Source: Streptomyces sp. SID8352 (GTDB lineage Bacteria; Actinomycetota; Actinomycetes; Streptomycetales; Streptomycetaceae). From it: a DNA stretch of 48,996 bases. Where the stretch lies: the NCBI RefSeq assembly GCF_009862265.1, contig NZ_WWGX01000045.1, positions 1-48,996 on the forward strand, read 5' to 3'. The notes beneath the pieces are model-generated. The model was not told the origin of the DNA. It saw only the letters and a list, made by a program, of their open reading frames with translations, and searched no databases. The translations under genes were made by a program, and so were the position numbers. This document shows, one piece after another, positions 8,560 through 16,481 of the stretch (positions are counted from its first letter, which is position 1; each line of letters begins with the position of its first letter).

Positions 8560-9030
8560 TCACCCGGTGGGCGCCGCGCAGAGCTCGGAGACGATCGCGA
8601 ACGACGTCGTCACCATCGGCACCGCCATCGCCGGCGGCATCACCGCGTGGGTGGTCTGGCCGTGCGCCATCCCGTTGCGGATCTGCCGACCATAGTCGAG
8701 GTACTCCGCCTGCCGGGACGTCAGGATGCCGTCGGCCGCGCCCTGCTTGATGAGGCCGTGCAGCGGCTTCTTGCCCGCGTCCGGGATCCGGTCGCGCAGC
8801 ACGATCTCCACCGCGATCAGGGAGTGCATGACCGCCACGGTGGAGAACTCGTAGCAGTAGTACGACTGGCGCAGCAGTTCGCGCGCCGTACGCAGGACGG
8901 TCGCCGCGGCCTCGGGCACGCCGTCGGGCACGACCAGGTCCTTCACGAGGTCGTGCATGTCGGCGTAGGAGGTGACGAAGTAGTGGGCCCGGTCGTCGGG
9001 GACCGGGAACGGCAGCCGCTGCGTGGTCAT
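8560..9030 (-). CDS. HEPN-like protein (possible RNase or toxin)
   Basis: A 156-residue all-helical protein. Near residue 117 it carries RNGMAH, which fits the Rx4-6H motif (usually RNxxxH) of HEPN-domain RNases. It is preceded by a helix with VAVMHSLIAVEIVLRDRI and by LHGLIKQGAADGILTSRQ, the layout of HEPN or DUF4145-like proteins. The ATG start is supported by GGGAGACTTCGGAG upstream. No MNT-type antitoxin partner is adjacent; neighbours are the replication-relaxation protein and a small unknown gene. It may be a defence RNase, a toxin or an RNA-binding protein. The fold call rests on one motif and helix pattern. Confidence 0.65.
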   Translation of the reverse strand: MTTQRLPFPVPDDRAHYFVTSYADMHDLVKDLVVPDGVPEAAATVLRTARELLRQSYYCYEFSTVAVMHSLIAVEIVLRDRIPDAGKKPLHGLIKQGAADGILTSRQAEYLDYGRQIRNGMAHGQTTHAVMPPAMAVPMVTTSFAIVSELCAAPTG

Positions 9031-9151
9031 CTCCGAAGTCTCCCAGCGGCACGTCCCGGGCGGCAGCGCCTTTTCCCCGGTCGTCGCGCAGCGTGCCGGG
9101 ACGGAGATTTCTCCCCCGTTGAAATGGGCGGTATGTCGCAGGTAGCGGACC

Positions 9152-9168
9152 GTGTCAAGGGGAAACGT
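9152..9168 (+). repeat. 17-bp direct repeat, left copy (GTGTCAAGGGGAAACGT)
   Basis: The same 17 bases recur at 9934-9950, on the other side of the small gene at 9292. The TCAAGGGG core also recurs in the repeat-rich region to the right. It lies upstream of the small gene and close to a DnaA-box-like CTGTCCACA at 9213-9221. A protein-binding site is likely; the protein is unknown. Confidence 0.7.
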
Positions 9169-9291
9169 GGTGAGGGGCCAGGCCGTGGCTGCTCACCGTC
9201 GGTGCTCGGACTCTGTCCACAGGGCTGCGGCTCGAAGGTGTCTTCGAGGCCGCCGCGATCAGCGGGGCGGCCCGAAGAGAGGGAGCCACCC

Positions 9292-9735
9292 ATGCCCGAG
9301 AACACCGTCACCGCGCCGCTCGCCCCAATGCAGCCGGCCGACGTCGCCGACGCCTTCGCCTACATCCGGGCGATGCAGGCCGGCGACATCGACACCGCCT
9401 GCGCGGTCGCCGCCGACGCGGGCCCGGAGCTGCACCGGCTGCTCCTGGACGTCGCCGCGCGCGTCTTCATCCCCATCACCGCCGAGGACGACCACGACGG
9501 GGAGCCGTGCGCGCACTCCTTCCTCGCCGCCGCGCTCGGGCGGCTGCTGCTGGAGCTCCTCTGCCACAGCGTGTGCCTGGCCGGTGCACCGAGCATCGCC
9601 GACACCATCACCCGCTTCACCGAGAACAGCCTCACCGAGGACCACAGCGACGTCGCCGACGTCCTGCGCCAGCTGGGGGCCGCCGGGATGAAGCAGGCGA
9701 TGGAAGCGCACCCGCCGCACCGCACCACCGCATAG
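9292..9735 (+). CDS. Hypothetical helical protein
   Basis: A 147-residue, all-helical acidic protein (MPENTVTAPLAPMQPADVAD...). The ATG has AGAGGGAG just upstream. The middle (HSFLAAALGRLLLELLCHSVCLA) is hydrophobic and cysteine-containing but too polar at its flanks to be a clear membrane span. It resembles small plasmid-borne proteins of unknown role; no family is recognised. It is bracketed by the two copies of the 17-bp repeat, so it may be controlled from the same sites. Confidence 0.65.
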   Translation: MPENTVTAPLAPMQPADVADAFAYIRAMQAGDIDTACAVAADAGPELHRLLLDVAARVFIPITAEDDHDGEPCAHSFLAAALGRLLLELLCHSVCLAGAPSIADTITRFTENSLTEDHSDVADVLRQLGAAGMKQAMEAHPPHRTTA

Positions 9736-9892
9736 CGCACCTTCGGGACAGCGGTGGTGCGGTCCGGCGCGCATCCCCGACGCACCACCGTGGTGCGCAC
9801 CACCGCACCGCACCGCACCAACTCGGTGCGCACCACCGCACCCACCGCACCGCATCGCCGGGCGCCACGGCCGGGCGGGCTCCCCTATCACA

Positions 9893-9979
9893 CACCCCCT
9901 TGACCACGACCTGATCGCGAGCCGAAACGGGCTGTGTCAAGGGGAAACGTCCTTGGTGGCGGAGCTGGTCAAGGGGGTG
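9893..9979. repeat. Perfect 14-bp inverted repeat with spaced CAAGGGGG motifs
   Basis: CACCCCCTTGACCA at 9893-9906 is the exact reverse complement of TGGTCAAGGGGGTG at 9966-9979. Further GACAAGGGG motifs follow at 9991 and 10024, and the 17-bp repeat copy (9934-9950) lies between the arms. Widely spaced inverted repeats of this kind occur at transfer origins and at operators bound by looping proteins. Confidence 0.7.
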
Positions 9980-10085
9980 CGGCTGAGCCGGACAAGGGGG
10001 TCGCACGCGCCCGGCCGCACCCGGACAAGGGGTCGTCGACGGCGAGCGCACCGGTGCGGTGCGAACTTCGAGCACGGCGCATCGG

Positions 10086-10188
10086 GTGCGCACGTGCGTG
10101 CCGGACATCGTCGGATGGTGCGCACGGGGTGCGGTGGCGGACATCGTGGTGCGCAGCAGAGTGGCGTCCATCGTCATCCGGTGCGCAC
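10086..10188. repeat. Iteron-like array of GTGCGCAC at about 32-bp spacing
   Basis: GTGCGCAC occurs at 10086, 10118 and 10181, with a one-mismatch copy (GTGCGCAG) at 10149, so the steps are 32, 31 and 32 bases, three helical turns each. Two more exact copies lie at 9793 and 9826, 33 bases apart. The regular helical phasing points to cooperative protein binding. Confidence 0.7.
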
Positions 10189-10314
10189 CACGGTGTCGTC
10201 CACTCGGTGCGGCCCACCGGGTGGAGCCCATCGGATGGAGTCCACTCGATGTCGTACATCGCCACGGGATGCAGAACATCGCGGGTTCCACTCGGTGGAC
10301 GATCTCCGGCATCC

Positions 10315-10668
10315 TCACCGCAGCCAGGCGTTGGAGTGCCGCACCCGGAACAGGGCGCGGGCATCGCGGCGGGCAGCCGCGTTGCCGATCCGGCTCTGCC
10401 GGGAGCGGGGCCGGCGCGACTCCCCCGCGGCGAGGCGGCGCTTGGCGGCGTCCTGGAGCCGCTCCCGCTGATCGTCCAGCTGCTTCTTCTTGGCCGCCTT
10501 CGACTTCGGTGTCCGGGGCCGCTTCCAGATCGGCTGCCAGCCCACGGGCACCTCGGGCTCGGGCTCCTGGTCCTCACCGAGCACGGCGGCCATCTCCCCA
10601 CTGGCTGCGCGGGCTCGGGCGAGGACGTCCTTCACCTCCGGGATCTCGGGGGTCTCCGGTGTGGTCAT
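10315..10668 (-). CDS. Small basic protein coupled to the relaxase
   Basis: A 117-residue protein with an acidic N-terminus (TPETPEIPEVKDVLARARAA, AAVLGEDQEPEPE) and a strongly basic, lysine- and arginine-rich C-terminal half (KSKAAKKKQLDDQRERL, ESRRPRSRQSR). Its ATG overlaps the relaxase stop (ATGA), so it is translationally coupled and probably an accessory DNA-binding partner of the relaxase. A decayed homologue of its N-terminus (ALARARAAREQMAAALGEDQEP) sits at about 14246-14353, again directly after a relaxase tail. This shows that the gene pair is an old unit. No named family is recognised. Confidence 0.75.
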   Translation of the reverse strand: MTTPETPEIPEVKDVLARARAASGEMAAVLGEDQEPEPEVPVGWQPIWKRPRTPKSKAAKKKQLDDQRERLQDAAKRRLAAGESRRPRSRQSRIGNAAARRDARALFRVRHSNAWLR

Positions 10669-12524
10669 GCGAGTCCTCCTGTGGGTGTCCGGCCAGGTGT
10701 CGGCTGCGCGCCGGGCGGCGGGGTGTGTGACGGTGCGGGCGCCGGCGGGGCGGGCTGCTGCCGGGCTGCGCGGGCGGCTGCGCGAGCGGCGGCGCGCTCC
10801 CGGACTGTGTCCTGGAGCCTGGCGGCCATCTGGGCGACGGCCTCGATCGTGGCGCGGGTCTGCTCCAGCGCGGCAGCCTCGGTCCCCTGCTGCTGCTCCT
10901 GGGCGCGGTCGGCCTCCCGGTCCAGGCGCGAGGGACGCAGGCCAGTCCTCGAGGTGCCGGGCACGGCGACGGTGTGCGGGCGGGCTCGGGAGCCCAGGCG
11001 CTCCGCCCGGCGCGCCGCGTGCATCCGGGCCTTCAACGCGTCGGCGGCGAGGCGGGCCCGCGCGTAGAGAGGGAGCGTCCGGTTGCGGGTCAGCGGGCGC
11101 AGCACGGCCTGGTCGCCGGTGTCGCGGGGGTACAGGGCGTGCAGGTCGGCGGTCATCATCAGGCCCCGGCCGACGGGGCGGGTGTAGTCGTCGACGACGG
11201 TCTGCACGATTCGTTCGTCCAGGCCCGGCTGGTGGGGTCGGCCGCGCAGGACGTAGGAGAGGTAGCGGCGCGCTTCGGCGAGCAGGTGGTGGCGTTTGAA
11301 CGCCCCGCGCATCACGTACACCACGGCGACGACGTCAACGGCCGCCAGGGCGACGTCGACGACCGGCCACACCCGCGCCCACACCGCTGCGGCCGCCGCT
11401 CGCGCCCGCTGCGCCAGCCGGTCGATGACGTCGGCGCCAAACGAGCCGATGGCTGACTCCCGCCAGCTCTCGCGCAGCTCGGACAGCGCCCGCGGCTCCT
11501 TGCGCTTGGGTGGGCGTGTCCGGTCGGCGGCCCGGCAGGCCAGCGCGTAGGCGGCCCTCTCCCCCGGCGCGTGCCCGTGCTCTTCCACGTACTCGGCAGT
11601 GAGGACGAACAGCGCTTCCTCGATCTGCTGGCGGCGCGTGGACTGCCAGCCGATGAGCCGCTGGTCGATGCCCGCGATCTCCATGACGGGACGGCGGCCG
11701 GGTGTCACCTCGCGCGGCTCCCAGGCCCACCCGAGCCGGGCGGACACCTCTTCCATGAAGAACAGGAGGTACAGGGTGTCGGCGGCGACGATGTGGGACA
11801 GCAGCGTGTCCGCCGACAGGTTGCCCCACGTGCCCTTGGCGTCCGGCCGGCGGGCGCGGATTGACACGACCGCGTGATCGTGGAGCAGCGGCTTCGACTC
11901 CTCCGCTCTGGACTCGTAGTGCCGGAACACAGCGACGATCAGCCCGTCGCGGACCGGTGTACGGTGCTTGCCGCCGCTCCCCGACCGGATCTGCGCGACC
12001 GACTCCCCCAGCCACTTCAGCGTCTTGTCCACGGAGATGTCCTGGCACAGCTCCAGCACCCGGCGTTCCTCGTCGTCCATCAGCGCCCACGCGATGTGCG
12101 CCGTCGGCGGCGGCCGGAACACCAGGTCCATGCCCAGCCAGGGGATGCGCTCCTTGGCCTTCTCCGTCTTCGGCGACCGGTTGTGCTCGATCGGCCTGCC
12201 CAGCACGCTCGCCCGCCGGGCCTTCGCCGGATCGTCGCCCGCCTCCAGGCGCTCGCGCTCGATCCGGTCGGCGTCCGGGTGCCGGCCTTCCCCCAGGAGC
12301 AGTTCGGCCTGCCGCTCGCCCACCACGTCCCCGGCCGTGAGGCCGACCGCCTCCAGACCCCGGCCCCGCCAGATCCCGGGCGGGACGCCGGCCTCGTCCT
12401 GGGCGTCGCGCAGCGCCGTGCCTACGGGGCGGTGGCCGTCACCGACCATCACGCCGCGGAAGAGATAGCGCACTCCGTCACCCGGACGGAGCTCCGATTT
12501 GCTGATCACCGGGCCATGGAACAC
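10665..12524 (-). CDS. MobF-type (TrwC/TraA-like) relaxase
   Basis: A 619-residue protein. The N-terminus has the MobF layout: a tyrosine at residue 20 (GDGVRYLF), then GVPPGIWRGRGLEAVGLTAGDVV, matching the GxxPGxWxGxGAxxLGL region of TrwC-like relaxases. About residue 125 reads LVFRPPPTAHIAWAL, and the metal-binding histidines appear in LLHDHAVVSIRAR (about 215). The end of the relaxase domain reads RRPVMEIAGIDQRLIGWQSTRRQQIEEAL. The C-terminal third is a helical, alanine/arginine-rich tail without a recognisable helicase, so this is shorter than full TraI/TrwC. It would nick one strand at oriT. The GTG start lacks a strong ribosome site and is tentative. It is coupled to the downstream basic protein. 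Confidence 0.82.
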   Translation of the reverse strand: MFHGPVISKSELRPGDGVRYLFRGVMVGDGHRPVGTALRDAQDEAGVPPGIWRGRGLEAVGLTAGDVVGERQAELLLGEGRHPDADRIERERLEAGDDPAKARRASVLGRPIEHNRSPKTEKAKERIPWLGMDLVFRPPPTAHIAWALMDDEERRVLELCQDISVDKTLKWLGESVAQIRSGSGGKHRTPVRDGLIVAVFRHYESRAEESKPLLHDHAVVSIRARRPDAKGTWGNLSADTLLSHIVAADTLYLLFFMEEVSARLGWAWEPREVTPGRRPVMEIAGIDQRLIGWQSTRRQQIEEALFVLTAEYVEEHGHAPGERAAYALACRAADRTRPPKRKEPRALSELRESWRESAIGSFGADVIDRLAQRARAAAAAVWARVWPVVDVALAAVDVVAVVYVMRGAFKRHHLLAEARRYLSYVLRGRPHQPGLDERIVQTVVDDYTRPVGRGLMMTADLHALYPRDTGDQAVLRPLTRNRTLPLYARARLAADALKARMHAARRAERLGSRARPHTVAVPGTSRTGLRPSRLDREADRAQEQQQGTEAAALEQTRATIEAVAQMAARLQDTVRERAAARAAARAARQQPAPPAPAPSHTPPPGAQPTPGRTPTGGLA

Positions 12525-12668
12525 CGGTCATGACCTGCACAAAAGCGCGATCCGGGGTCCTTCCCGCCGGGCGGGAGGCCATCACCAAGTCTTTACCGCA
12601 GCGCCCGCCAGGCGGGCCGTCACGTCAGCCCGCGACGGTAAGCCGCCGACGTGTGCACAGTCCGCCGC

Positions 12669-12866
12669 ATGACCAACGAACTGCTTCACGGAGACCTCTG
12701 CCCGCTGTGCGGCCAGCCCCTCACGCTGCGCGCGACCGCCGACGTCCGCTCGAACACGCCGTACCCCAGCCGAATCGACACGGTGCCCCACTGCACCAGC
12801 TGCGCCACCGACATGACCCGCGCGCAGAAGTGGGCCGACCTGATGCGCGCCCGATACGAGAGCTGA
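12669..12866 (+). CDS. Small zinc-ribbon-like protein
   Basis: A 65-residue protein with two cysteine pairs spaced like a zinc ribbon (LCPLCGQP near residue 12, HCTSCATD near residue 44). The composition between them is normal for a coding frame. No strong ribosome site precedes the ATG, and the gene stands alone between divergent and unrelated neighbours. It is probably a small DNA- or protein-binding zinc protein of the kind common on Streptomyces plasmids. Confidence 0.6.
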   Translation: MTNELLHGDLCPLCGQPLTLRATADVRSNTPYPSRIDTVPHCTSCATDMTRAQKWADLMRARYES

Positions 12867-13038
12867 CCCCGGCCGTGCGAATGCTGCGCGCCGACCACAC
12901 GAGCACCACCCGCCACGAAATACGACTCCAGCCGACTCCAACGTCCACCAGCGCCAGCACGCACCAACGCACCACTCCCCCGACCAACCACTGAGCACAC
13001 CGCGCCACCAACGCCCTTCAACACGACCAGCCACCACC

Positions 13039-13062
13039 GCCCCCGGCCGACCGGCCGGGGGC
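13039..13062 (+). terminator. Hairpin upstream of the RelE-like gene
   Basis: Perfect inverted repeat (CCCCCGGCC / GGCCGGGGG, 13040-13048 with 13053-13061) around a four-base loop, followed by CTT. It probably ends transcription of the zinc-ribbon gene. Confidence 0.65.
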
Positions 13063-13087
13063 TTCGTGCGTCCTGGAGGAGTTCACC

Positions 13088-13393
13088 GTGCCCACGTACG
13101 AGACCCTGCCGCGCTTCACCGCCGACCTGGACCGCCTCACCCCGGAACAACGCCGCAAGTTCCACCAGACCGTGGTGGCCTTCGTCGAGGACCTGCGCGC
13201 CGGAGGACGCTTCCGCGCCGGTCTCCGCGTCAAGCGTGTTCAACGGGCGACCGGGATCTACGAACTCACCTGGTCCATGGGCGCCGGCCCCGCAGGACGC
13301 GCCACCTGGCAGTACGGGGCCGCCCGACGCCCCGGCACCCCGCACGTCATCTGGCGTCGCATCGGCACCCACGACATCCTCACCGGCCCGTAG
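13088..13393 (+). CDS. RelE/ParE-fold toxin-like protein
   Basis: A 101-residue protein that matches the RelE/ParE superfamily in length and pattern: a helical N-terminal half (LTPEQRRKFHQTVVAFVEDL), then LRVKRVQRATGIYELTWSM, WQYGAA and the closing HVIWRRIGTHDIL. Members cut mRNA on the ribosome or act on gyrase. The GTG start has a strong CTGGAGGAG site. No antitoxin gene lies directly beside it: the upstream neighbour is the zinc-ribbon gene and the downstream one is the unknown gene at 13454. It may therefore be an orphan, or its antitoxin may be of an unfamiliar type. Confidence 0.75.
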   Translation: MPTYETLPRFTADLDRLTPEQRRKFHQTVVAFVEDLRAGGRFRAGLRVKRVQRATGIYELTWSMGAGPAGRATWQYGAARRPGTPHVIWRRIGTHDILTGP

Positions 13394-13453
13394 CGCCTCA
13401 TCGCGTCGCGTCCGCGTCGGGAGGCAAAGTGCCCGCGGCCTTGTACCGAGGGG

Positions 13454-14227
13454 GTGGATCGAGGACGTCATCATGTGATCAGCGCGCACGACCTTGCGCG
13501 GCTGCATCTTGTTGGGTGGGACATGAAGCTGACTGGTGAGCCCGGCGGGGTCGAGGCGCTGGCGGAGGAGGCCGTCGTCGCGGCGTGCACGCTGGCCGAC
13601 GCCGCCGACCCGGCGCGGTGGAGCGCGGGCGCGGTGGAGGATGCGGCCGCTGCCCTGGAGGTCCTGGCCGGTGCGCTCGCCCAGCTCGACCCGGAGTGCG
13701 CGGAGATCCTCTCCGTCGTGCCGGTCGCCGTGGCCGCCGTCGTCGAGCGCGCCGAACAGGCCGCAGCCGGGACGAGCGAGTCCGCCGACGGCAGGGCGAC
13801 AGCCGGGACGAGCACGGCGCTGCGCCAGGCGCTCGCCGCGCACGGTCTGACCCGGCACCGTGTCCACCAGCTCGGCGCCGCGCTGGTCACGGTGACGCTG
13901 GACGCACCCGAGGCGCAGGCCCTGGCCGCGGTCCTCAGCCGACCCGAGGCCCTCCCCCAGCAGGCGCAGCAGGGGGTCGAGAGCGGTTGGGGGGCCGGGC
14001 CGGCGGAGACTGCGGCGGCCGCGCTCGCCGACGCTCTACGCGCACACGGCACGGGCGCGTACGCGCGGGTCCTTGCCTCCGGACAGGTGAGCGCCGGCCT
14101 CACCCCGCAGACCGCCCACACGATCGTCACGGCCCTCACCTCCCGGCCCGGGACCGCAGCACGCGGCAAACGACGCGGGCTCGGTCCAGGGTTCAAGGGC
14201 ATCGCCGCCCAGCAGTCGGCGCCGTAG
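13454..14227 (+). CDS. Hypothetical helical protein, intact copy of a duplicated gene
   Basis: A protein of up to 257 residues, rich in alanine, valine and leucine, with amphipathic helices (ALAEEAVVAACTLADAAD, AAAALEVLAGALAQLDPE) and a distinctive basic end (KRRGLGPGFKGIAA). The start is uncertain: GTG 13454, GTG 13475 or ATG 13523. A diverged second copy at 17102-17851 is closely similar throughout but carries a frameshift and a nonsense codon. The family is not recognised. The 3' end abuts a remnant of a second relaxase operon on the opposite strand, which suggests a recombination boundary near 14245. Confidence 0.65.
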   Translation: MDRGRHHVISAHDLARLHLVGWDMKLTGEPGGVEALAEEAVVAACTLADAADPARWSAGAVEDAAAALEVLAGALAQLDPECAEILSVVPVAVAAVVERAEQAAAGTSESADGRATAGTSTALRQALAAHGLTRHRVHQLGAALVTVTLDAPEAQALAAVLSRPEALPQQAQQGVESGWGAGPAETAAAALADALRAHGTGAYARVLASGQVSAGLTPQTAHTIVTALTSRPGTAARGKRRGLGPGFKGIAAQQSAP

Positions 14228-14245
14228 CGCCCCACGGGATCCCCC

Positions 14246-14713
14246 GGCCCTGGGCTCCTGATCCTCGCCGAGCGCGGCGGCCATCTGCTCGCGGGCGGCT
14301 CGGGCGCGGGCGAGGGCTTCGTCGGGGGTGGGCTTGTCTTCCGGGGTGTTCACGTGGACTCCTGGGGTTGGGCCCGGTGTGTGCTGGGGTGCCAGGTGGC
14401 TGGGTGTGCGGCTGCGGGGTCGTCGCCGAGGTGGGCTGCGGGAGGGGCCGTGGGCGGCTTCGCGTGCCCGTCGGCTGTCCTGGAGGGTGGCGGCCACCTG
14501 CGCGGCGGCGGCTTCCAAGGTCTGGCGGGTCCGCTCCACCGCGTCGACATCGGCACCGGTCTCCGGCTCCAGGAGGGGGCCGTCCTTCTGGCCGTTGCGG
14601 AACGGCTGCGGGTGTGGCCTTGAGGCGGCGGGCACGGCGACGGCATTCGGGCGGGATTCGGCACCACGAAGGCTTCGGTTGGCGAGCCAGGCCGTCAGTC
14701 GCTCGGCCTCTGG
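14246..14713 (-). pseudogene. Remnant of a second relaxase tail and its coupled small gene
   Basis: Read leftward this matches the C-terminus of the relaxase at 10665. NAVAVPAAS corresponds to HTVAVPGTS, and ERTRQTLEAAAAQVAATLQDS corresponds to EQTRATIEAVAQMAARLQDT, ending in the same proline-rich tail. A GTG at 14353 with a CAGGAGTCCAC site then begins a homologue of the relaxase-coupled small protein (LARARAAREQMAAALGEDQEP). It loses similarity near 14245, inside the junction with the neighbouring gene. The N-terminal catalytic part is absent and frames are shifted. It is a decayed fragment of a second mobilisation module. Confidence 0.7.
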
Positions 14714-14820
14714 CGCGGATCGCGGCCGGGGTCTGGCAGCCGGTCAGCAGGACCGGCGCGCCTTTCTGGGACGAGTAGTCAAAGGCCCGCTCCAGCGCGG
14801 GGAAGACACCCGTCAGCACC
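14712..14820 (-). pseudogene. IS110-type transposase fragment
   Basis: About 36 residues (GVFPALERAFDYSSQKGAPV, then LLTGCQTPAAIRAR) match the pattern I know from the central part of IS110-family transposases (FPxLERAFDYxxxKAALxLLTGYQTPxAxR). Neither end of the transposase, nor any start, is present. Similarity stops where the relaxase-tail remnant begins. This identification is from memory of the family and needs a search. Confidence 0.5.
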
Positions 14821-15240
14821 CCGGCCGTCCCCGGCACACCCTCTGCCCGGCACCCCCTCCCTGGCGGCTCGCCTGAGCTGCTTCACGGCCTGCCAGGCCG
14901 CGGAGGACGCCTCGTGGGGCACGGTGTATCCGTGGCGGCGGGCTTCGGACGTCGTCCCGATGACCCGCCGCTCGATGGTGTTCAGCGGAGCCGAGACGAT
15001 CCGGTCCAGGTACGTGACAAATGCGAGGAAGGTACCGACCGTGATGTCACCGTCCGCGAGACGTGTGCCAGTGTGTTCAGCGAGCCAGTCCTGGAACCCG
15101 GTCCAGATTTCCCAGTCCCGCGCGTACGCGGCACGGGTCCTCTCAGGCCGGACCCGCCGCGCGTAACGCGTGGAGTCCGTATTGAGCGCTGCAAGAACAG
15201 CAGCCACCGGATCGGATACGCATTCCCCCACTGCTGTCAC
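14779..15240 (-). pseudogene. Truncated tyrosine integrase (core-binding domain only)
   Basis: The GTG at 15240 has GGAGACAGAGGC ahead of it. The first 130 residues read like the N-terminal SAM-like domain of a phage/plasmid tyrosine recombinase: PERTRAAYARDWEIWTGFQD, ITVGTFLAFVTYLDR, APLNTIERRVIGTTSEARR and AWQAVKQLRRAAREG. The catalytic domain (RxxH, RxxxHxxR, Tyr) is missing. After about 14860 the frame turns to unrelated low-complexity sequence and stops. It is a dead relic that may mark a former integration site. Confidence 0.7.
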
Positions 15241-15524
15241 GCCTCTGTCTCCACTACCGCACCTCCACACGCGCACACAGGCCAGGACACGCAACTGCCG
15301 ATCATCTTGCACCGCAGGCCCGGGCCGAACAGCAAACGGCACGCCGGATGGCCGACCTGCCGCCCCCGGCGCCCGCGGAGAACCCCGGCCCGCCACCGCT
15401 ACGTGCCCGCGCCCAACTGCCGCCCCGTGCCCGCGGAGAACCCAACGCGGAGCCCGTCGTCCGGAGAAGGGGTCGATATCTCGGAGAGCAGTGCTGACTC
15501 ACGCAAGCCGCGCTCTTGGCCACG

Positions 15525-15863
15525 TCAGGCTTTCGGCTGCGACCTCGTACTGTCGGCGCGCAGTTCCTCGTTGATGCGCATTGCTTCTTCGAGCTGGTCT
15601 TCGAGGATGACGATGCGGCAGGCGTCCTCGATCTTGGTACCCCGGTCGACGAGTTCGCGGGCGCGAGCGGCCAGGCGCAGCTGGTAGCGGGAGAAGCGGC
15701 GGTGACCGCCGTCCGACCGCAGTGGGGTGATCAGTCGGATTTCGCCGAGGGTGCGGAGGAAGGCTGGAGTGGTGCCGAGCATCTCGGCGGCCCGGCCCAT
15801 GGTGTAGGCGGGGTAGTCGTCGTCATCGAGATTGTCGGCGGGTCGGGGACTGCCAGGGGGCAT
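15525..15863 (-). CDS. MerR-family helix-turn-helix regulator
   Basis: A 112-residue protein. Residues about 18-55 are a MerR-type winged helix (YTMGRAAEMLGTTPAFLRTLG, then IRLITPLRSDGGHRRFSRYQ), followed by a helix (LVDRGTKIEDACRIVILEDQL) that would form the dimerising coiled coil. There is no C-terminal effector domain, as in the short HspR/SoxR-like members. AGAGGTGCT precedes the ATG. It stands alone, with an integrase relic downstream and a hairpin upstream, so its target is not evident. Confidence 0.85.
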   Translation of the reverse strand: MPPGSPRPADNLDDDDYPAYTMGRAAEMLGTTPAFLRTLGEIRLITPLRSDGGHRRFSRYQLRLAARARELVDRGTKIEDACRIVILEDQLEEAMRINEELRADSTRSQPKA

Positions 15864-15889
15864 AGCACCTCTTCTTCCGTACGCGTCAA

Positions 15890-15921
15890 GGGGCCCGGGT
15901 GCTGTACGGCACCCGGGCCCC
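15890..15921. terminator. Strong hairpin
   Basis: Perfect 13-base inverted repeat (15890-15902 with 15909-15921, arm GGGGCCCGGGTGC) around a six-base loop, 27 bases upstream of the MerR start. It may insulate the MerR gene from transcription coming from the right. Confidence 0.7.
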
Positions 15922-16481
15922 GAACTTTCAACACCATCTACCGGCTGACTGCGCCGGCCTTCTTGTTCCGCGCGTCCACCCGGGAGGGCGGATGTGCGGG
16001 GATCGCGGATGCGTGACCGGGGACCACCTTCCGTTCTGGGGTCTGCGGTACCCGAGCGGTGTCATCCCTCGCCCGGGCGATCCTGATGGCGTCTGCTCCT
16101 TATCTCTCCCGTACTGCCGGTCGATACTGCGGATCCTGCGGTGTTACGTGCGGCCCCTGGGGCCGCTCGGCCCGGCAGCCAGTGAAGGAACCCGCCCTTT
16201 CCGGCTCCGTCACTCCACTGCCGTTCCGCTTCCTGCTCCGACCTGCATGCACGGCAGTTCATGTCTGCCGTGCCCTCTTCGATCTCCTGGCTACGGGAAA
16301 ACTCTAACCAGAGCGAACCTCATATGTCTACTCCGCCCACAACAGATTCCCTCATGGGCACAGGACGGCTCTTCTGGTGCATCTGTATGAGGGACGCTCC
16401 CGCACCGGAAGTGTGAAACCCGAAAGAGCGGGCACAAGCCCTTCTCAGCGACACAGCCGATGCAGGTGGGATGGTTCGCGC
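15922..16481. other. Intergenic region without a convincing gene
   Basis: These 560 bases have lower GC content and irregular codon composition in all frames. I see only small inverted repeats (GCGGCCCCTGGGGCCGC near 16152; CACGGCA/TGCCGTG near 16252) and a possible 30-codon frame from the ATG at 16323. The promoter of the HATPase gene must lie at its right end. Confidence 0.6.

Larger units (their letters stand above)
9736..10314. other. Gene-free, repeat-rich region (candidate origin, oriT or partition site)
   Basis: I see no credible gene in this 579-base stretch; open frames through it have unnatural composition. It is packed with repeats. They include clustered GTGCGCAC palindromes, several (T/A)CAAGGGG motifs in both orientations, a 14-bp inverted repeat, the right copy of the 17-bp direct repeat, and many CACTCGGTG/CATCGGATGG variants. 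It lies immediately downstream of the MobF relaxase operon. An oriT, an accessory replication origin or a centromere are all possible; the sequence alone does not choose between them. Confidence 0.7.

Noticed and set aside
9632..10318. 228-codon leftward frame through the repeat-rich region
   Set aside because: Composition is dictated by GTGCGCAC and CACCGCAC repeats; it overlaps a real gene end and lacks a ribosome site.
14193..14837. 214-codon leftward frame covering the relic zone as one gene
   Set aside because: Its first part is the IS110-like piece and the rest is out of frame with the relaxase-tail homology, so it is a mosaic of remnants and not a gene.
15899..16390. Rightward frame upstream of the HATPase
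   Set aside because: Irregular composition with many Cys, Pro and Leu, and no domain-like blocks; treated as intergenic.
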